Assembly: GCA_026120035.1 (NCBI GenBank) | Contig: JALRME010000021.1 | Coordinates: 682,001 to 746,000, forward strand | Source of the DNA: Coleophoma eucalyptorum | Taxonomy: Eukaryota > Ascomycota > Leotiomycetes > Helotiales > Dermateaceae | Length of the DNA: 64,000 bases | Direction: 5' to 3' | In this document: positions 48,584 to 61,333 of the stretch, one piece after another | How positions within the stretch are numbered: position 1 is the stretch's first letter | Layout: each line of letters starts with the position of its first letter | Program-made: the position numbers and the translations under genes | Notes under the pieces: model-generated | Database searches by the model: none | The model's input: only the letters and a program-made list of their open reading frames with translations | Told to the model about the DNA's origin: nothing

Positions 48584-50346
48584 ATGTTTTCAGATGGGCT
48601 TGGACAGGCTATTAACATCTTACTCGTACTTCTTTCTGGCGGATTAACCTATGTCATATACAAGGGATACAAAGCACGCAAGCCATTCCAGGCATTTAGA
48701 GATCATGGACTGGTAAATGAAACCCCTTCCTCAACGTGCTACCCTCCAAAACCCAGAAGTTGATTGATCGCAGCCTATGCCGCGATGGAGTCCAGTACTA
48801 GGCCATCTGCTATCTCTCCCACCGGCACTAGCACCATTTCCCGCAGACATTCTACAAATCTACGCATTTGGGGAGCTCACCAAGCAATTCTCGGATTCCG
48901 ATGGACTCTTCTACATGGACATGTGGCCATTTGCCGATCCACTGCTAGTGATTTCCTCGCCGGCCCAGTGTATCCAAGCCTGCCAACAACATGATCTCCC
49001 CAAACCACGAGTGATGCAAGATTTTTTCTACCCGTTTGCGGGCGGTGATAATCTCTTCACGATGAATGGCGTGGAGTGGAAGCGCTCGAGAGCTATGTTT
49101 AATCCTGGCTTCGCGGCGAATTATATCTTAGACCAGATGTCGCATATTGTTGAGGAGACGGAAGTTTATGTCGAAGTTTTGCGGGAACATGCTAAGAAGG
49201 GTGATTTGTTTTCTTTGGATGATGTTACGTTATGGTTCATGATGGATGTCATTGGAGCTGTCACTCTGTGAGTAGTTTCGCCTCTTCGCCTGTGTGAATA
49301 GGACCGAAATCACTAATCTGCGCAGTAATTCAAGACTTCAGTCGCAACGCAAATTTAACCCTCTAGCAAGTGCTATGAGGAGCCAAGTCAAGTGGCACTG
49401 CCCAGATGGGGAATTGAATCCATTCATTCGTTGGAACCCCATTCGACCGGTAGTAGAATGGCTGAATGGAAAGGCCATGGACCGATACATTTCCAAAGAA
49501 TTGGAATACCGCTTTGCAGACAGGCAAAACACGAAAAGCCACGGATCTCGTTCAGTCATTGATCTTGCACTCGAAGGCTATCTCGCAGAAAATCCAGCTG
49601 CATCCGCTGCGAAATCTATGGACAAGGAATTCAAAACTTGGGCGATTGCCCAGATCCGTTTGTTCCTCTTTGCAGGGCATGATTCCACCTCTTCCACAAT
49701 CGTATATTGCTACTATTTGTTGTCGAGACATCCCGAGGCACTAGCTCGAATTCGCACAGAACATAACGAGGTATTCGGTACAGACATTTCTGCCACTTCC
49801 AAGCTTCTGATCAAAAGGCCACAGCTCGCAAACAAGCTTCCCTACACACAAGCAGTCATTAAGGAAGCCTTGCGTCTATTTCCGCCAGCGTCAGGTATCC
49901 GTCGAGGTCTTCCAGGTGTATCCCTTACAGATTCAAAAGGAAACTCGTATCCGACAGCGGGTATGGATGTTTGGATTCTGCATACAGCTGTACAGCGCCA
50001 TCCAGATCACTGGAAAGATCCTGATGCGTTCATTCCTGATCGCTGGCTTGTAGGGCCAGGAGATCCGTACTATCCTGTTAAAGGAGCCTGGAGGCCATTT
50101 GAATACGGACCTAGAAACTGTCTAGGCCAAACTCTTGTCATGCTTGATATCAAAGTTGTCTTGGCTATGACGGTTAGGGAGTTTGATATCGTGGATGCTT
50201 ATGAAGAGTGGGATAGACTGCACCCGAGGCAAGGGATTAAGACAGCTAATGGGGAAAGGGTCTATCAGGTTGCAGAAGGTGCTGCGCATCCTTCTGATGG
50301 GTTTCCCTGCAGAGTTTCTCAAAGGATTAATGTAGATATGAAATAG
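48584..50346 (+). CDS. Cytochrome P450 monooxygenase (canonical I helix)
   Basis: Three exons, 48584-48712, 48774-49267 and 49326-50346, give 547 residues. The N-terminus has an anchor (INILLVLLSGGLTYVIYKGY) and the PMPRWSPVLGHLLSLP hinge. Signature motifs are the C-helix WKRSRAMFNPGF, the I-helix LFLFAGHDSTSSTIVYCYYL (acid-alcohol pair present), the K-helix KEALRLFPPASGIRRG, the PERF-type motif FIPDRWL and the haem loop FEYGPRNCLGQTLVMLDIKV. The profile resembles fungal CYPs annotated as sterigmatocystin StcS-like monooxygenases, but the substrate is unknown. It is unrelated in sequence to the upstream P450, so the pair is not a recent duplication. The PCR-like spacing to the upstream gene is about 1 kb, same strand. 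Confidence 0.9.
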
Positions 50347-50536
50347 GTAACTTATCATAGGATGATTATGACGAAGAATAGTTAACACTGGGCGAAATAA
50401 ACAAATGACTTCTTAGAGGCAACCTTATAAAATTATCACTACCAACTAGCTATGAGATATGTTTATTTCGAAGGTCCTAGCATCCACCTACCTGAGTTCG
50501 ACAACAGGTAACATGTTAAGGGTGATTTATACCAAG

Positions 50537-52961
50537 CTACAAGCTCGCAGCAGCACCCAAAGCCAGCAAACTGAAATGTCCACCAACAACCGGTCTCGCC
50601 CTAAAGTATACATTAGGATTTTGAGGAAACCCTGAATCCGTTGTGTCATAAAGATCCGAGAAAGCAGTATTAGTTATCGTTTCATTCAACCAGTAAGCGA
50701 GCGTGGTAACAAACAGCGCTCGTGTAGCCGGTTCACAAGTAGCAGCAGTCCACATCTCCCAGTCGCTCTTAGTATACTCATGTCTACTATCGAGCGGGAC
50801 GCCAAAGATCTGACTGATGGATGGGTAGAATGCTGATTGCATCGAATAAATACTTTCAGGTATGATAGAAAGGTTGAGAAGCTTGTCCGGATAGATGTTG
50901 TATAGCAACCCGTATGAGGCGCGATATTGGTAGGATAGCACCGTATGCGTCCCGCTGGGATCCACGGCAAAGGTGAGCCACTGCGAGATGAAGTCGTTGG
51001 CTGTGCTTGTGAAATTTGCAGCGTCACTGCTTTCGCCGACCAGTGTAGCGATCTCGCGCATGGCGGCTAGACCTACGATTCCTTTGATGCCGAGGTTGGT
51101 CTGGTTTACCAGCTCCCCAGCGAAATCATCAGTGCTTAGCTGGACACCTGGTAAAAGGGAAAACTCTTCGAGATAGCCAGAAAACTGTTTCAGTAGTGTG
51201 TAGTGTGTTTTGAGGTATGAAGTGTCACCACTGAATTTCGCGTATGCGTAAGTCATTAGGATCATGTTTCCACTTTCTTCGACCTGAAGGATATTAGACG
51301 ATGCTAATACTATGTTCTGGGGTGGCTATTGCTCACGGGCATATACTCATCGTTACCTTCCACATGACCTGTTGCATTAGGGAAATGAGACCCGAGATCA
51401 TGCATGCTGTACTCATTAGGATACAAGCTATGTTCCTGATTTTGGAAAAGCGGGTTCAGGTTGTATTTTAGCAGTTCTGGATTGGCATAGAGAAAGAACG
51501 GCAATGCCGGATCTGAAAACTTGTAAGTACTTTATCTCATACAGCAAATAATAACTTACACATCACATCTACAGTGTTGACATTCCCATCGCTTGAAATC
51601 TCCTTCTGGAACATCAGCGGTTCGGAAGAGTTTTGTGTGATATGGCAATCTCCAGCTGGTGGAATAGCCAACACATAAGCTCCCATGACCTGCCTTGCGG
51701 ATAGAGCAACGATGCTGTAGTATGCTTCGTCTTCCGAAATACCAGGAATTGCTGACCCGGAAAAGTTGTTTGGATTGAGATATCCATATGCATCACTCGA
51801 GTCGAAGATAAGTTGTGAGCTAGTATTGCTGGACGCTGGCACGGAAGCGCCTCCGTTTGAAGAATAATAAGATTGAATATCAGCTTTGAGTTGTGTCTCC
51901 CACTGAGCACCCAACGACTGAACCTCAGAAAGGTCATTGTAGTGAAAGTCGATCAATGAGAAGATATCGCCATAGCACTTTCCCCACCAAGGATCCAGAG
52001 AGACAATACCAGAAGATGTCAAGTATCTCATGACCGGTTGCTGAATAGACCCAAGCGTGTAGGTGACTATAGCAGAGTCACTACTGCCAACGGTTCCCAA
52101 ATCATGTGAGAAAGCAAAGACTGGCTCTTTGGTTGCGGAGCCACGATAATTCGTATCCACAAAGTTTGGCAGGGTTTGCTGACTGACATACTCAGACCGC
52201 ACGTCGATTGAGTATCCAGAGCTAAAACTGAAATTCTGTGCTGCACCCTGCGAGCTCGTGAAAGTGAAGTTACCCCATTCTGGAAAGTCGAACTCCTCGC
52301 CAAAAAGATACGGTTGCTCCAGTGCATAGAGCCAAGAATACAGTGTGCCATTTCCAGACAGTGCTGTGCCATTAGTAGTGATGGGACTTGAGCCTTGGTA
52401 AATATCCCATTCTAAAGTGGCATTGCCTTCGTATGCGATCCAGGCGCCGTTGAGGTCGTTGTATAATTGGACATCATGCGTGCCATTATCTGTCGATTTT
52501 GCACTTACCGAAAGGTAAGTGAGTGGAATACTAGTACGACAAATATCCTTGGGCAAGACCGGCGAAAGAAAACTAGCCGTTAACTCCACAGGGCCTGCAG
52601 CAAATGTGAAGTTCGAATACTGAGAATCATAGGTGACCGTAAGTGGGGTTGCAACTTTCAGGTTTGATGTTGTTGGAAGTGATTGTGATCCAGTTCCTAG
52701 ATACTCGTATGTGATTCCGTCAACAGTAACCAGACCCTCCCACCCAAGGGCATTTCCGGGCCAGAATATAACGCCATTGGTATTGAGCGTTCCACCGCCG
52801 GAAGTGGACGACCAGGCACTGGTATAAGGACCTTTTACAGCCAGAGGAATAGCTGGTGGCCGGGCCGGAGAATAATTTGGGGATTGGGATTGTGCAAGGG
52901 CAGGATAGAGTGCAAGAGAGGTCACGAAGGCCGTCGCTACGGAGAATGAGAAGCGAGCCAT
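50537..52961 (-). CDS. gtaA: Secreted glutaminase A (GtaA family)
   Basis: Three exons, 52961-51560, 51512-51337 and 51283-50537, give 774 residues. I chose the ATG of MARFSFSVATAFVTSLALYP because it starts a clean signal peptide; an upstream in-frame start at 53051 would bury it. The N-terminal beta-rich part (SPARPPAIPLAVKGPYTSAW and NGVIFWPGNALGWEGLVTVD) and the C-terminal helical part (EESGNMILMTYAYAKFSGD, ISEDEAYYSIVALSARQVMG, SDWEMWTAATCEPATRALFV) match fungal glutaminase A with its DUF4965/DUF1793-type domains. Many N-glycosylation sequons are visible, as expected for an extracellular enzyme. In Aspergillus, GtaA deaminates glutamine outside the cell. It is tandem with the GH71 gene, both minus strand. 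Confidence 0.9.
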
Positions 52962-53620
52962 GGCGCCGTTGCGAGCAAGGAAGACGAGTAAACAAGACTT
53001 GGGGGCGTTCTGGGCATGCTGGGCATATTCGTCATATATATAAAAAGGCACTCAGCAACGAATGTCAAAAAATAATCCCCGCATCACGATAGTCAGCTGC
53101 AGCTGGAAATAAGAAATAGTACTTGGGGTGAAGTACCAGTCAGTACCCCAGTACAATGCGGGGTGGATGGAGCTGCCCCTCATCTCAACGTCACTGCATA
53201 TGCCGAAGACAACTTTCTGTCAGACGACTGTCGATTAAGACTGGAGACGATGTAACAATACATCAATGTAAATTAACCGCGGCAATAAGAATCAACGTTG
53301 TAGTGGGTCCAATGCAGGTTTTGTACGTGAAGATATGTCGGTCGTACATAGTGGGATGTTTCTGAAGATTGACCTTCCGATGATAAGATGGACTCCAGAA
53401 TTAATATTCCACAAACTTCGGTGTATCTCAATGCGAGAAAGATGGGATGATTTATATTCAGATCAGATTTGGACGAACAAGAATTTGCCATTGGTGCGGT
53501 GCTATTATGTAAAAGAATTAAAAGCTCTCATATATACTACCTCGTCTTCTCCAGGTCTTTTGATCCTCCGCCTTTTTTATGGGCCAAAAAAACATCTGTA
53601 TAACTACAAGCCTTCTGTTG
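52962..53620. other. Intergenic stretch between glutaminase and GH71 genes
   Basis: About 660 bp: promoter of the glutaminase gene and 3' flank of the GH71 gene. No separate gene recognised. Confidence 0.6.
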
Positions 53621-56600
53621 CTAGCAAGATAGCGAGAAGATAGCTTTGAGATAATCAGGTAGGTAATGTCCAATGCCGTCGCTTTCATCGTTGGTACTGA
53701 GTGCGCATGGAGTACTGTCCAAACGACCGTCCTGATTGTTGATCAAGAGAACCGGCAGGTTAAAAAAGCATGGTGGCCAGTCTGTGGTGCCCCAATAATC
53801 AGTAGGCTCAAAGGTCGAGAAGTCAAATGCTGCTGAGTAGCCCGAGCCCATTTGGCATTGATAGGAACTGGTCACCACCTGAGCAAGATCCATTTGATAT
53901 GAGCCCGTGAGCTGGTCAATAAAGTCCATATCCAGAGGTTTGGAGTAAGTCTCGTGAGCCAATGCTGCGCGTGTTGTTCCACCTTCACCCGGAGACTCAA
54001 GTGTATAACACAGACTTCCTGAGGATGCGAGACCACTGATTCGAACACCACCGATATCATCGCAATCGCTTTCGGTTGCATCCCATGCTCCTACCAGAAT
54101 ATATACGTTGCTGGATGCCATCATATACGATATTAAACTTTGCTTCATTGCCAGTTCAATGGGATCTTTGAAACTACTACAAACCGCAGGCAAGGCAAAT
54201 TTTCCTTGTGCAAAGAACTCGGCAACACGTGTGGAGTAATAGCTGGAATACGCACCGTCGTTGTCAAGTGCATACGAAGGTAGCCCGCTAAGATCACCGG
54301 TAACAAAAACGTTGTTTGCAAAGGCCTCGATGTTTGAGAACACGCTGGTCAGACTGGTTGATAATCTGTTGGAAAGTGCTGTTCCAGGATCGGAAAGGAA
54401 ATCATTGCTTGTTGAAGGATCAGAAACCAGGGTTCCAGCGATTCCAAAAACACCACCCATAACGCCCGTCGCCACAGCAGCAGGTGTCGCCAAACCGCCT
54501 GTAAGAGCGGCGGCGGCGCCTCCAGCTACTCCAAATGCAGCTGATATGGAAGATAGGATTTTGTCAAGCCCTGCCAGGTCGGATGCTGGTGTGAGATAGG
54601 TTTGGACGTCCGATACCAATTGATCTATGCCAAGCGAGGCACTGAGGGTACCAAGGACCAAATCGCCTTGAAGATCGACGAGGCATTGTGCAAAGTTTGC
54701 ATATGCACGCTGAAGAAAGAAATAAGGGATCATATCGTTGCTCGTGGGACAGGTATCTGGCGCACCGCAGCCACCGGTCGACGTTGTGTCTTTACACCCA
54801 GTGATTTCCTGGTGGGTATAAGCAGAGATCCACGTATCAAGATCTGGTAGATAATTTGATGTATCTGCAAAGAGTTAGGCTCAGTCCAAAGCAGGATTGA
54901 AACGTCAAACGGTTGCAACACTTACAATCGATGTCCTCACGCCAATATTTAGCTTCAAATTCGAGGGCAAGTCCTGCTTGGCTATTGAACCAAATATCCT
55001 CTTGGCTGGTACTTGCAAGCAGAATTTTACAGTCGATTGTGTCTGTTTCCGTCATATTGTATGGGACGTAGTGCAGAGTAACATCTTTGGTCGCACAGCT
55101 ACAAGATGTGACGCCTGCTACGAGCTCAGCAACCTGATAATTCATGTTATAAAAGCCTTGTCCACATCCATTGGAGGGGCATTTGGTGCCAGTGGCAGCG
55201 TATACAATATCTCCATTACCATCAATTACCTCCAGAATCTGGCACCCAGCATACATGCTCACGGACCCGTAATTCAATCCTGGGTTGATTACAATATCTT
55301 CTGTCGTCCCGGATCCAGATATCAAACGTCCGGTAAAGCCCTGATCTGCGACCACGATCCAGTTAAGGTAGTTACTAGCAGGTTCATAACCATACGGTTT
55401 GTCCCAATAAGACCAAGTGCTAATTCCCGAGAATGGGCAAGTAAGGTCTTCGCCTACTATGGTAGCATGGAAGATGGCACCGACAGCAAGTTCACCATTC
55501 TGTGGTCTCATACTGGAAGCAGTTTCCCCTATATCTTTTTGTCAACCGAGAAAATTTCCATAATGGGCATGAATCTTTACCGCTTTTGAACGCAGAGATC
55601 CAGGAAGCCAGAACACCCTGTAATCCAGTATGGGACCAAATTTCTGGATTAGCATAATTCCACGGGCCAGTATCGTTATTTTGCTCCTCCCATATATTTC
55701 CTATGTAGTGACTCTCTGGGCCATCATTCTAAATTCCATCAGTTGCAAGCACTGGCTGTCGAAATGAAAGAGTCTTACCCAAGTGATAATCTGTGCGTAC
55801 TCGACGTCATCCGTTGCAAGTGTTAAGATGTTCTCCATTCGAGCCAAGAAATTCATGCCGCCTTGTCGGAAGATATTGGTTTCGTACTAAAGAACATCAG
55901 TGATTTTCTTTTCAAATTATTTCAAATATGTGTTATGGTGTCTTGACATACTGAATTCTTGTATTGTAACAAACTCAAAGCTTGGGAGATCTTAGTAATC
56001 CATCAGAAAATCGCATATATCTTGAACTCACGAGTCATGTAAGACTTGCTGTTCGCAACTGTGCCTCCAAGAACCGTTTCATCCAATTCTGTAGATCCCG
56101 TGCCAACACTTCCAGTTTCTGGCCAGGCTGCGGACCAACTAAAAAGCTGTGAAAAGTTATTCAGTACACGATTTCAAGCATGATTTTATTCTGGAGCTGA
56201 CTTACCCCATCAACTACATCTCCCCAGTATGACCACCAATCGCTAGAGTTTTCATAGTAGCCCTTTGTACCATCAAACATTGGTACAAAATAGATACCAG
56301 CGTCGAAACTATCTTTAAAGGTCTGCCATTCAGTTGCTTCCTCTCCACCGTCGGAGTAGGTCGAAACAAATGGTTTTCCATCCACCTTGTAGTACGAATC
56401 AAAGTTGATCCATTGAGTTAGCAGGGGCACAAATGCTGCAGACCTCTGACCAACAGAGCCAGATGCCCAAACATCGATAGATATAAAGAGACTGAATTTA
56501 TCGCTGTAGCTGCTTTCGACGTATGTGAACATGTTGTCCAGCAAGATCGCAACGTAGTCTGCGTCAGCATCGCCGACGTTTAGAGCAAAACCGTCAAGTC

Positions 56601-56796
56601 CCATAGCTACAGCATCATCGACGTCCTGATGTACATGTTCGACATTGATATTGCCAACCTGTGATATTGTTAGCAAAAAGGCAAGGCTTTGAGGCACGAT
56701 AGTTACCAAGTAATGAGCGAATACTGCACGGGCATATGCTTTGGTCAGAAGGAGTGAACCTGCAAAGATTGCCACGGAAAGTTTGAAGCAACGCAT
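53621..56796 (-). CDS. GH71 alpha-1,3-glucanase fused to an unrecognised C-terminal region
   Basis: Eight exons, 56796-56707, 56658-56206, 56146-56032, 55980-55952, 55886-55779, 55728-55581, 55528-54926 and 54864-53621, give 929 residues; exon 4 is only 29 nt. A signal peptide (MRCFKLSVAIFAGSLLLTKA) precedes the GH71 domain (about 22-515): RAVFAHYLVGNINVEHVHQD, AMGLDGFALNVGDADADYV, LFISIDVWASG, WWSYWGDVVDGLFSWSAAWP and ITWNDGPESHYIGN. GH71 enzymes cleave alpha-1,3-glucan (mutanase), a fungal wall polymer. The last exon codes about 414 more residues: a Cys-rich linker, a Gly/Ala-rich hydrophobic stretch (620-660) and a mixed domain ending DYLKAIFSLSC. I do not recognise this region; it is not an obvious CBM24. 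The whole model stays in phase, so the fusion is real in this reading. Confidence 0.85.
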
Positions 56797-57969
56797 ATTT
56801 CACGCTGGTATTACTCAATAATTATGAATGGGCGGAGTGGCGTGGCACCGAAGCCAAAACCAAGATGTACCTTTGCATCTTATAGGTGTCAAATTCTCGG
56901 CGTTCCCTTGAGGAGATTTAGATGAGTGGGTTCATGGTAATTTGACAAGTCCTGTTGAGGTATCCAAAGCGACGAGACTAAATTTATGGCCCTGGGCTCC
57001 AACGCTATAATACGGGTTGAGAAAATCGACTCTTGGCAGCTGATGGATATATATTTCCTTACTCTCTTATTCTCCTCGGTTCACTTCGCTAGTGCAAACT
57101 AGAAGCCGTGACAACCCTGGTAAGCCTGCTTTCTTGGTGAAGCCACTATCTCGGCAGTCAGGGATGTAAGTATTCATATACGATCTCTCTTGTATATCTC
57201 ACCAGTGAAATTAGAAGCCTGGGGTCCGTGAAGGCAAATGGCAAAGATTGTACTCGGTACTGGCTCGCACTGCTTGCCAGACTCGGATATCTAGTTACTT
57301 TGATAGAAGCTTAAATTTAAGGGTTCCACATCAAAAATCAGCCCTAACCAGAACCCTGTCAGGCACCAGGAATGGGGCCATTGAGGCGTCTCACCACGCT
57401 CATCCTGTTATGAGCCAACTCAGCTTGCAGAGAACTTGGTAAATACCAGGAGGTTGAAGATACAAGGAGTACCAGTCTTCCAGTTTGAGATTAGGAACTT
57501 CTATGTGAACTTTACACTACGACAACAGTGGATTTTATCCGATCCTTCTTTAATAGCCAACCAGGTCCCGCACGCATTGAAGCTCATTCATGAAGTCAAG
57601 AACAAAGTAGAGACAACAATCAACAGTCCCGCCCCACCAAGCTCCAGAGTTCTATGCAATCCAGCGATCCCGAACAAAAAGACACGAGCTTCGAAAACAG
57701 CAGATAATATCTATTAGCGAAAGCTATCATTGCTCCTTTCCCTCATTCCTTAACTTCCCATTCGTCAATCAGTCCAATCCAAACGAGAGAAGAAAGCCAT
57801 TCCAGAAAGGGAAGCAACAAAAGAAGGAAAACTAAGAGGCAAAAAACTTCGTGGGTATACATGGATCTCATCTAATTCATCCTTCCCTCCCTGATTTTAT
57901 TAGTTCTGTTGTTCTTAGCTCAGTCGCTTCGTCGCTCTGTTTCAGTGTGCACATCCAGCCCGATATGAT
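56797..57969. other. Intergenic stretch between GH71 and kinesin genes
   Basis: About 1.2 kb; promoter of the GH71 gene and 3' flank of the kinesin gene. Short frames at 57248-57717 show no domain. Nothing else recognised. Confidence 0.55.
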
Positions 57970-60872
57970 TTACTTCTGGCCGGAGAAGAACCACGAGCTT
58001 CTCTTATTACCACCAGTTGCGCTAGCCTCATTTTGGAGCCCAGCAATCACTGGGATAGGAGCTCCGTCGGCACCGCCACCGCGAAGGGGCTTCGCAATAC
58101 GGGAGCCACCGAAGCTGAATCCACCTGCTGCGGTGGGAGAAGTGAGGCCACGGGTGCTACCGGTTTTTGCGGCTTCGAGGCGTTCCTTAACGGCGGTGAG
58201 TTGAGCCTCGAATCTATTCGATTTGTTAGTACTATATGATAACTAAAGGGATGTTTATGACTGACCTATGATTGGCGGCTGTGAGCTTCTCCTGGGAGTC
58301 TTGAAGAAGTGACTCCAAGCTTTGAATGCGCTCGTTTCGTGCAATAAGCTTACGCTCTGCGATAGCAACCTCCTTCTTAAGACTGCCATTTTGCTCGACA
58401 AGTTGTCGTTGCACGTGGGTCAGCTGCTCAAGATTGCGCTCCAAGAAGGCCATCTTCTTTTGCTGAGCACGGTTGTTAGATGAACGAAGGACATTGTTGT
58501 ATTGCTCCCGTGTCTCATCAAGAGAAATCTCAAGCTCAACAACACGTTCGCATCGGTTTTGCAAGTCGCGCATAAGACTCTTCTTCATGACATCGAACTC
58601 TGCGATCTGCTGCTGAACAGTCTTGCCATTTGCAATGCCACCTGGTGCACCGCTTGCAGCTCCACTCTGGATGCGTTGCTGAAGCTCGGCGTTGAGTGAT
58701 TTGAGTTGGTTAAGCTCGGCTGACTTGTTAGCCAGATCCTGCTTGAGATCTTCCACCAACTCAATCTTGGCGTCTTGGTTATTGGAGTATGCCTTCTCAA
58801 GACGTTGCTTAACCTCTTCGATATCGGCTTCGCTGAGGTTTCGCTGAAGGAGCTCCTCGTAATCCTTCTCGAGAGCCTCGAGGCGTTGCTCAAGTTCTGC
58901 TCTGCGTTTGGCACCAGTATCAATAGTGGTTGTGGAGCCAACAAGGGAAAGTTCAGCTTGTCGAACAATACCCTGAGTTTCGACTAACTTTGCCTTCAAG
59001 TCTTGCAACTCATCTGGCGCAATTGCTTCACCAGCTGCACTTTGTACGTGAAGGGCATCGACTTGTTCGATAACTCTCTTGATACTCGCTTCATTGTCAC
59101 TGAAGACATCGCTTCCGAGATCAAAACCGGCCATCATCTTAGCCATCTTCTCGGCCTTCTTCTTCTCCTTCTCGTCAAGAACAGCGTTGCTTTCCTTGGC
59201 GCTCATCTTGACGTCTAACAGTTGCTGCTTGACCTCATCAAGCTCGGCTGTTAGCTCGGAGTTGGCTTCCTTGAGACCGTCCATAGTAATTTGAGCTTCC
59301 TTACTTTCGAATGTTAGTCGCTCGAGCTGCATTTTGTACTCGTTGAGTTCGCTGGTAAGTGTCTCATTGTCTTTGCTGGTCTTGCTGCCGTGCTCCTTAA
59401 GATAGGCGAGCTCCTCTTTAGTCTCGTTGAGTCTCTTCTCGACCGCGGCAATTTGAGTCTCTTTCTCGGCGATTTGATCCTGAAGCTCATTCTCTCGTCG
59501 CAAGAATTCGTCCCGCTCGTCTTTATCCATTGGCAGACCAGGAGTTCCTGATCGTTCAGAATTGGCAGGAGTGTCCGCACGGCTATCCGCAATAAGCTGT
59601 GATGGTGTTGATGGTCTTGGTGCACGAGCATCTGCCTTCGCTTTCGCAACACTTATTCCTGGAACTGGCTGGGCCCATTTCTCTTTCGGTACAGACTCTC
59701 CTGCTCGCCACAACTCAAGTTCCACCTCCAAAGTCCCAACATATGTCTCAAATGTCGTGACCTGTGATTGCGTTTTCTTGAGCATGGCCTTAAGCTCTGC
59801 TGGGCTGATCTCGGCATTGATCTTGGCTTTGTTCTTGATTGCTTTGGCTCGCATACCGAATCGCATTGTACTGAGAGTCTCAGCATCGTTGTAACTACTA
59901 GGCGAGCAGTTTATAATGAGTGTCGTTCGACTGTTTCCTCCCAAACTCTCTTGCAAGATTCTGGTGAGTTTAGAGTCTCGATAAGGAATATGTGATGATT
60001 TGCCATCCGTCAAGTTATTGATGACCATACCAAGAGCACTCAAACTCTTGTTGATCTTCTTTGCCTCTTCCAGCGTTTGTCCACTTGCACCAGTCTTTCC
60101 AACTTTTTCACTACCGGCCAAATCGACCAAGAACAATTGTCCGCTCTTTGCTGATCCCGTCTCCACGTTCTTCTGTGTTATCGTAATGACGAAAATCGAG
60201 TGCGATCGAGAAGACTCTGCGTTCATATTGGTGGCAGACACCGCCCTTGCTCCTCCACCTCTTCTCAGAACTTCGTAAACCTCAGAAACACTCGAGACAT
60301 ATACCTCTAGCAGGCCCTTAACATATACACCTCTGTTCTTCTCTTCGTGCACTGGCAAGTTGTCGTTCATGGGCGCGAGTAAATCTCGAATTCTTTCCAT
60401 GTAGATTTCCATATAGCTCACTCGCACTGTGTATTCTATGCTGCTCGGGCTGGACAAGATGCTGGCGAAAATCTGCTCAACGATTCTGGGAATGACTCCT
60501 CGCCCCTCATCATTGTCGATATCCGTACCCATCATGGTATAAGACTTTCCCGCACCCGTCTGACCATATGCAAAGACTGTTCCGTTGTACCCATTGAGGA
60601 CATCGTCGACGGTAGGGCGAATAGAGAAATCGAAGACATCGGACTGGCGAGAGCTCATATCAAACACGCGATCGAAAGTGAAAGAACCAGTGGCCTCCTT
60701 AGACTGCAGGAGATATCAGTATTGATGATATCGGGGCATACAAGAGTCTGTGACTTACGTCCAGTTTACAGGTATCATCAGACTCGAACTGCACGATGGG
60801 CTCACCCCCTTGAGCTATCTCGACTTTGTTCTGCGGCCGAAACCGCGCGACAACCTTGATGGAGTTCGACAT
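57970..60872 (-). CDS. kinA: Kinesin-1 heavy chain (conventional kinesin)
   Basis: Three exons, 60872-60759, 60703-58266 and 58213-57970, give 931 residues, close to the 928 of Neurospora kinesin. The N-terminal motor (1 to about 330) starts MSNSIKVVARFRPQNKVE, with P-loop GQTGAGKSYTMMG, switch I NMNAESSRSHS and switch II DLAGSEKVGKTG. The neck linker and neck follow near AKINAEISPAELKAMLKK. Residues about 400-860 are heptad coiled coil. The tail is Gly/Arg-rich, with the conserved fungal ending NKRSSWFFSGQK, which confirms exon 3. This plus-end-directed microtubule motor moves vesicles and organelles toward hyphal tips. Intron 2 uses the less common donor GTCAGT, fixed by phase. No kinesin light chain is expected in fungi. 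Confidence 0.96.
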
Positions 60873-61333
60873 GATCGCTCAACATTTACTATCTTGGAAC
60901 GATCATGTACGATGAGAAAAGCTCCTGTGAGCGACGTCGTGTGATGTAGGATGCGTTTGGGGAGGAGAATCGATAAGAGGGTGTTGACTTGGACAACTAG
61001 CGCGCTTTCGCGTAGCTTGACGAGATGTTCGAGAAATTGGCTTTGCAATGCAAACAGAGGGGGGCTGAGGGGATCATGCTGGTGCACCCAAATGACACGA
61101 TGGTGGCCTTCTTTGTTTTCATTCATCACTATCCATCTCATTTCAAAACAATCATTTGCAATTAGGAATAATAAACGCCTGGATATGCACATTTGCCAGC
61201 AGAGTATACTCCTGTTCCTAACCCGGAAACTTAGAAAATCGATATCCACCCCGAAAACACCGAAACCCCACCAGCATCACTACTTCCTGCTGCAAATATC
61301 ACGAACTCCTGCTGCCACGCATTCTAGAAGCAA
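60873..61333. other. Short intergenic stretch between RAD6 and kinesin
   Basis: 461 bp between same-strand genes; contains the kinesin promoter and the RAD6 3' flank. No feature beyond that. Confidence 0.6.
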
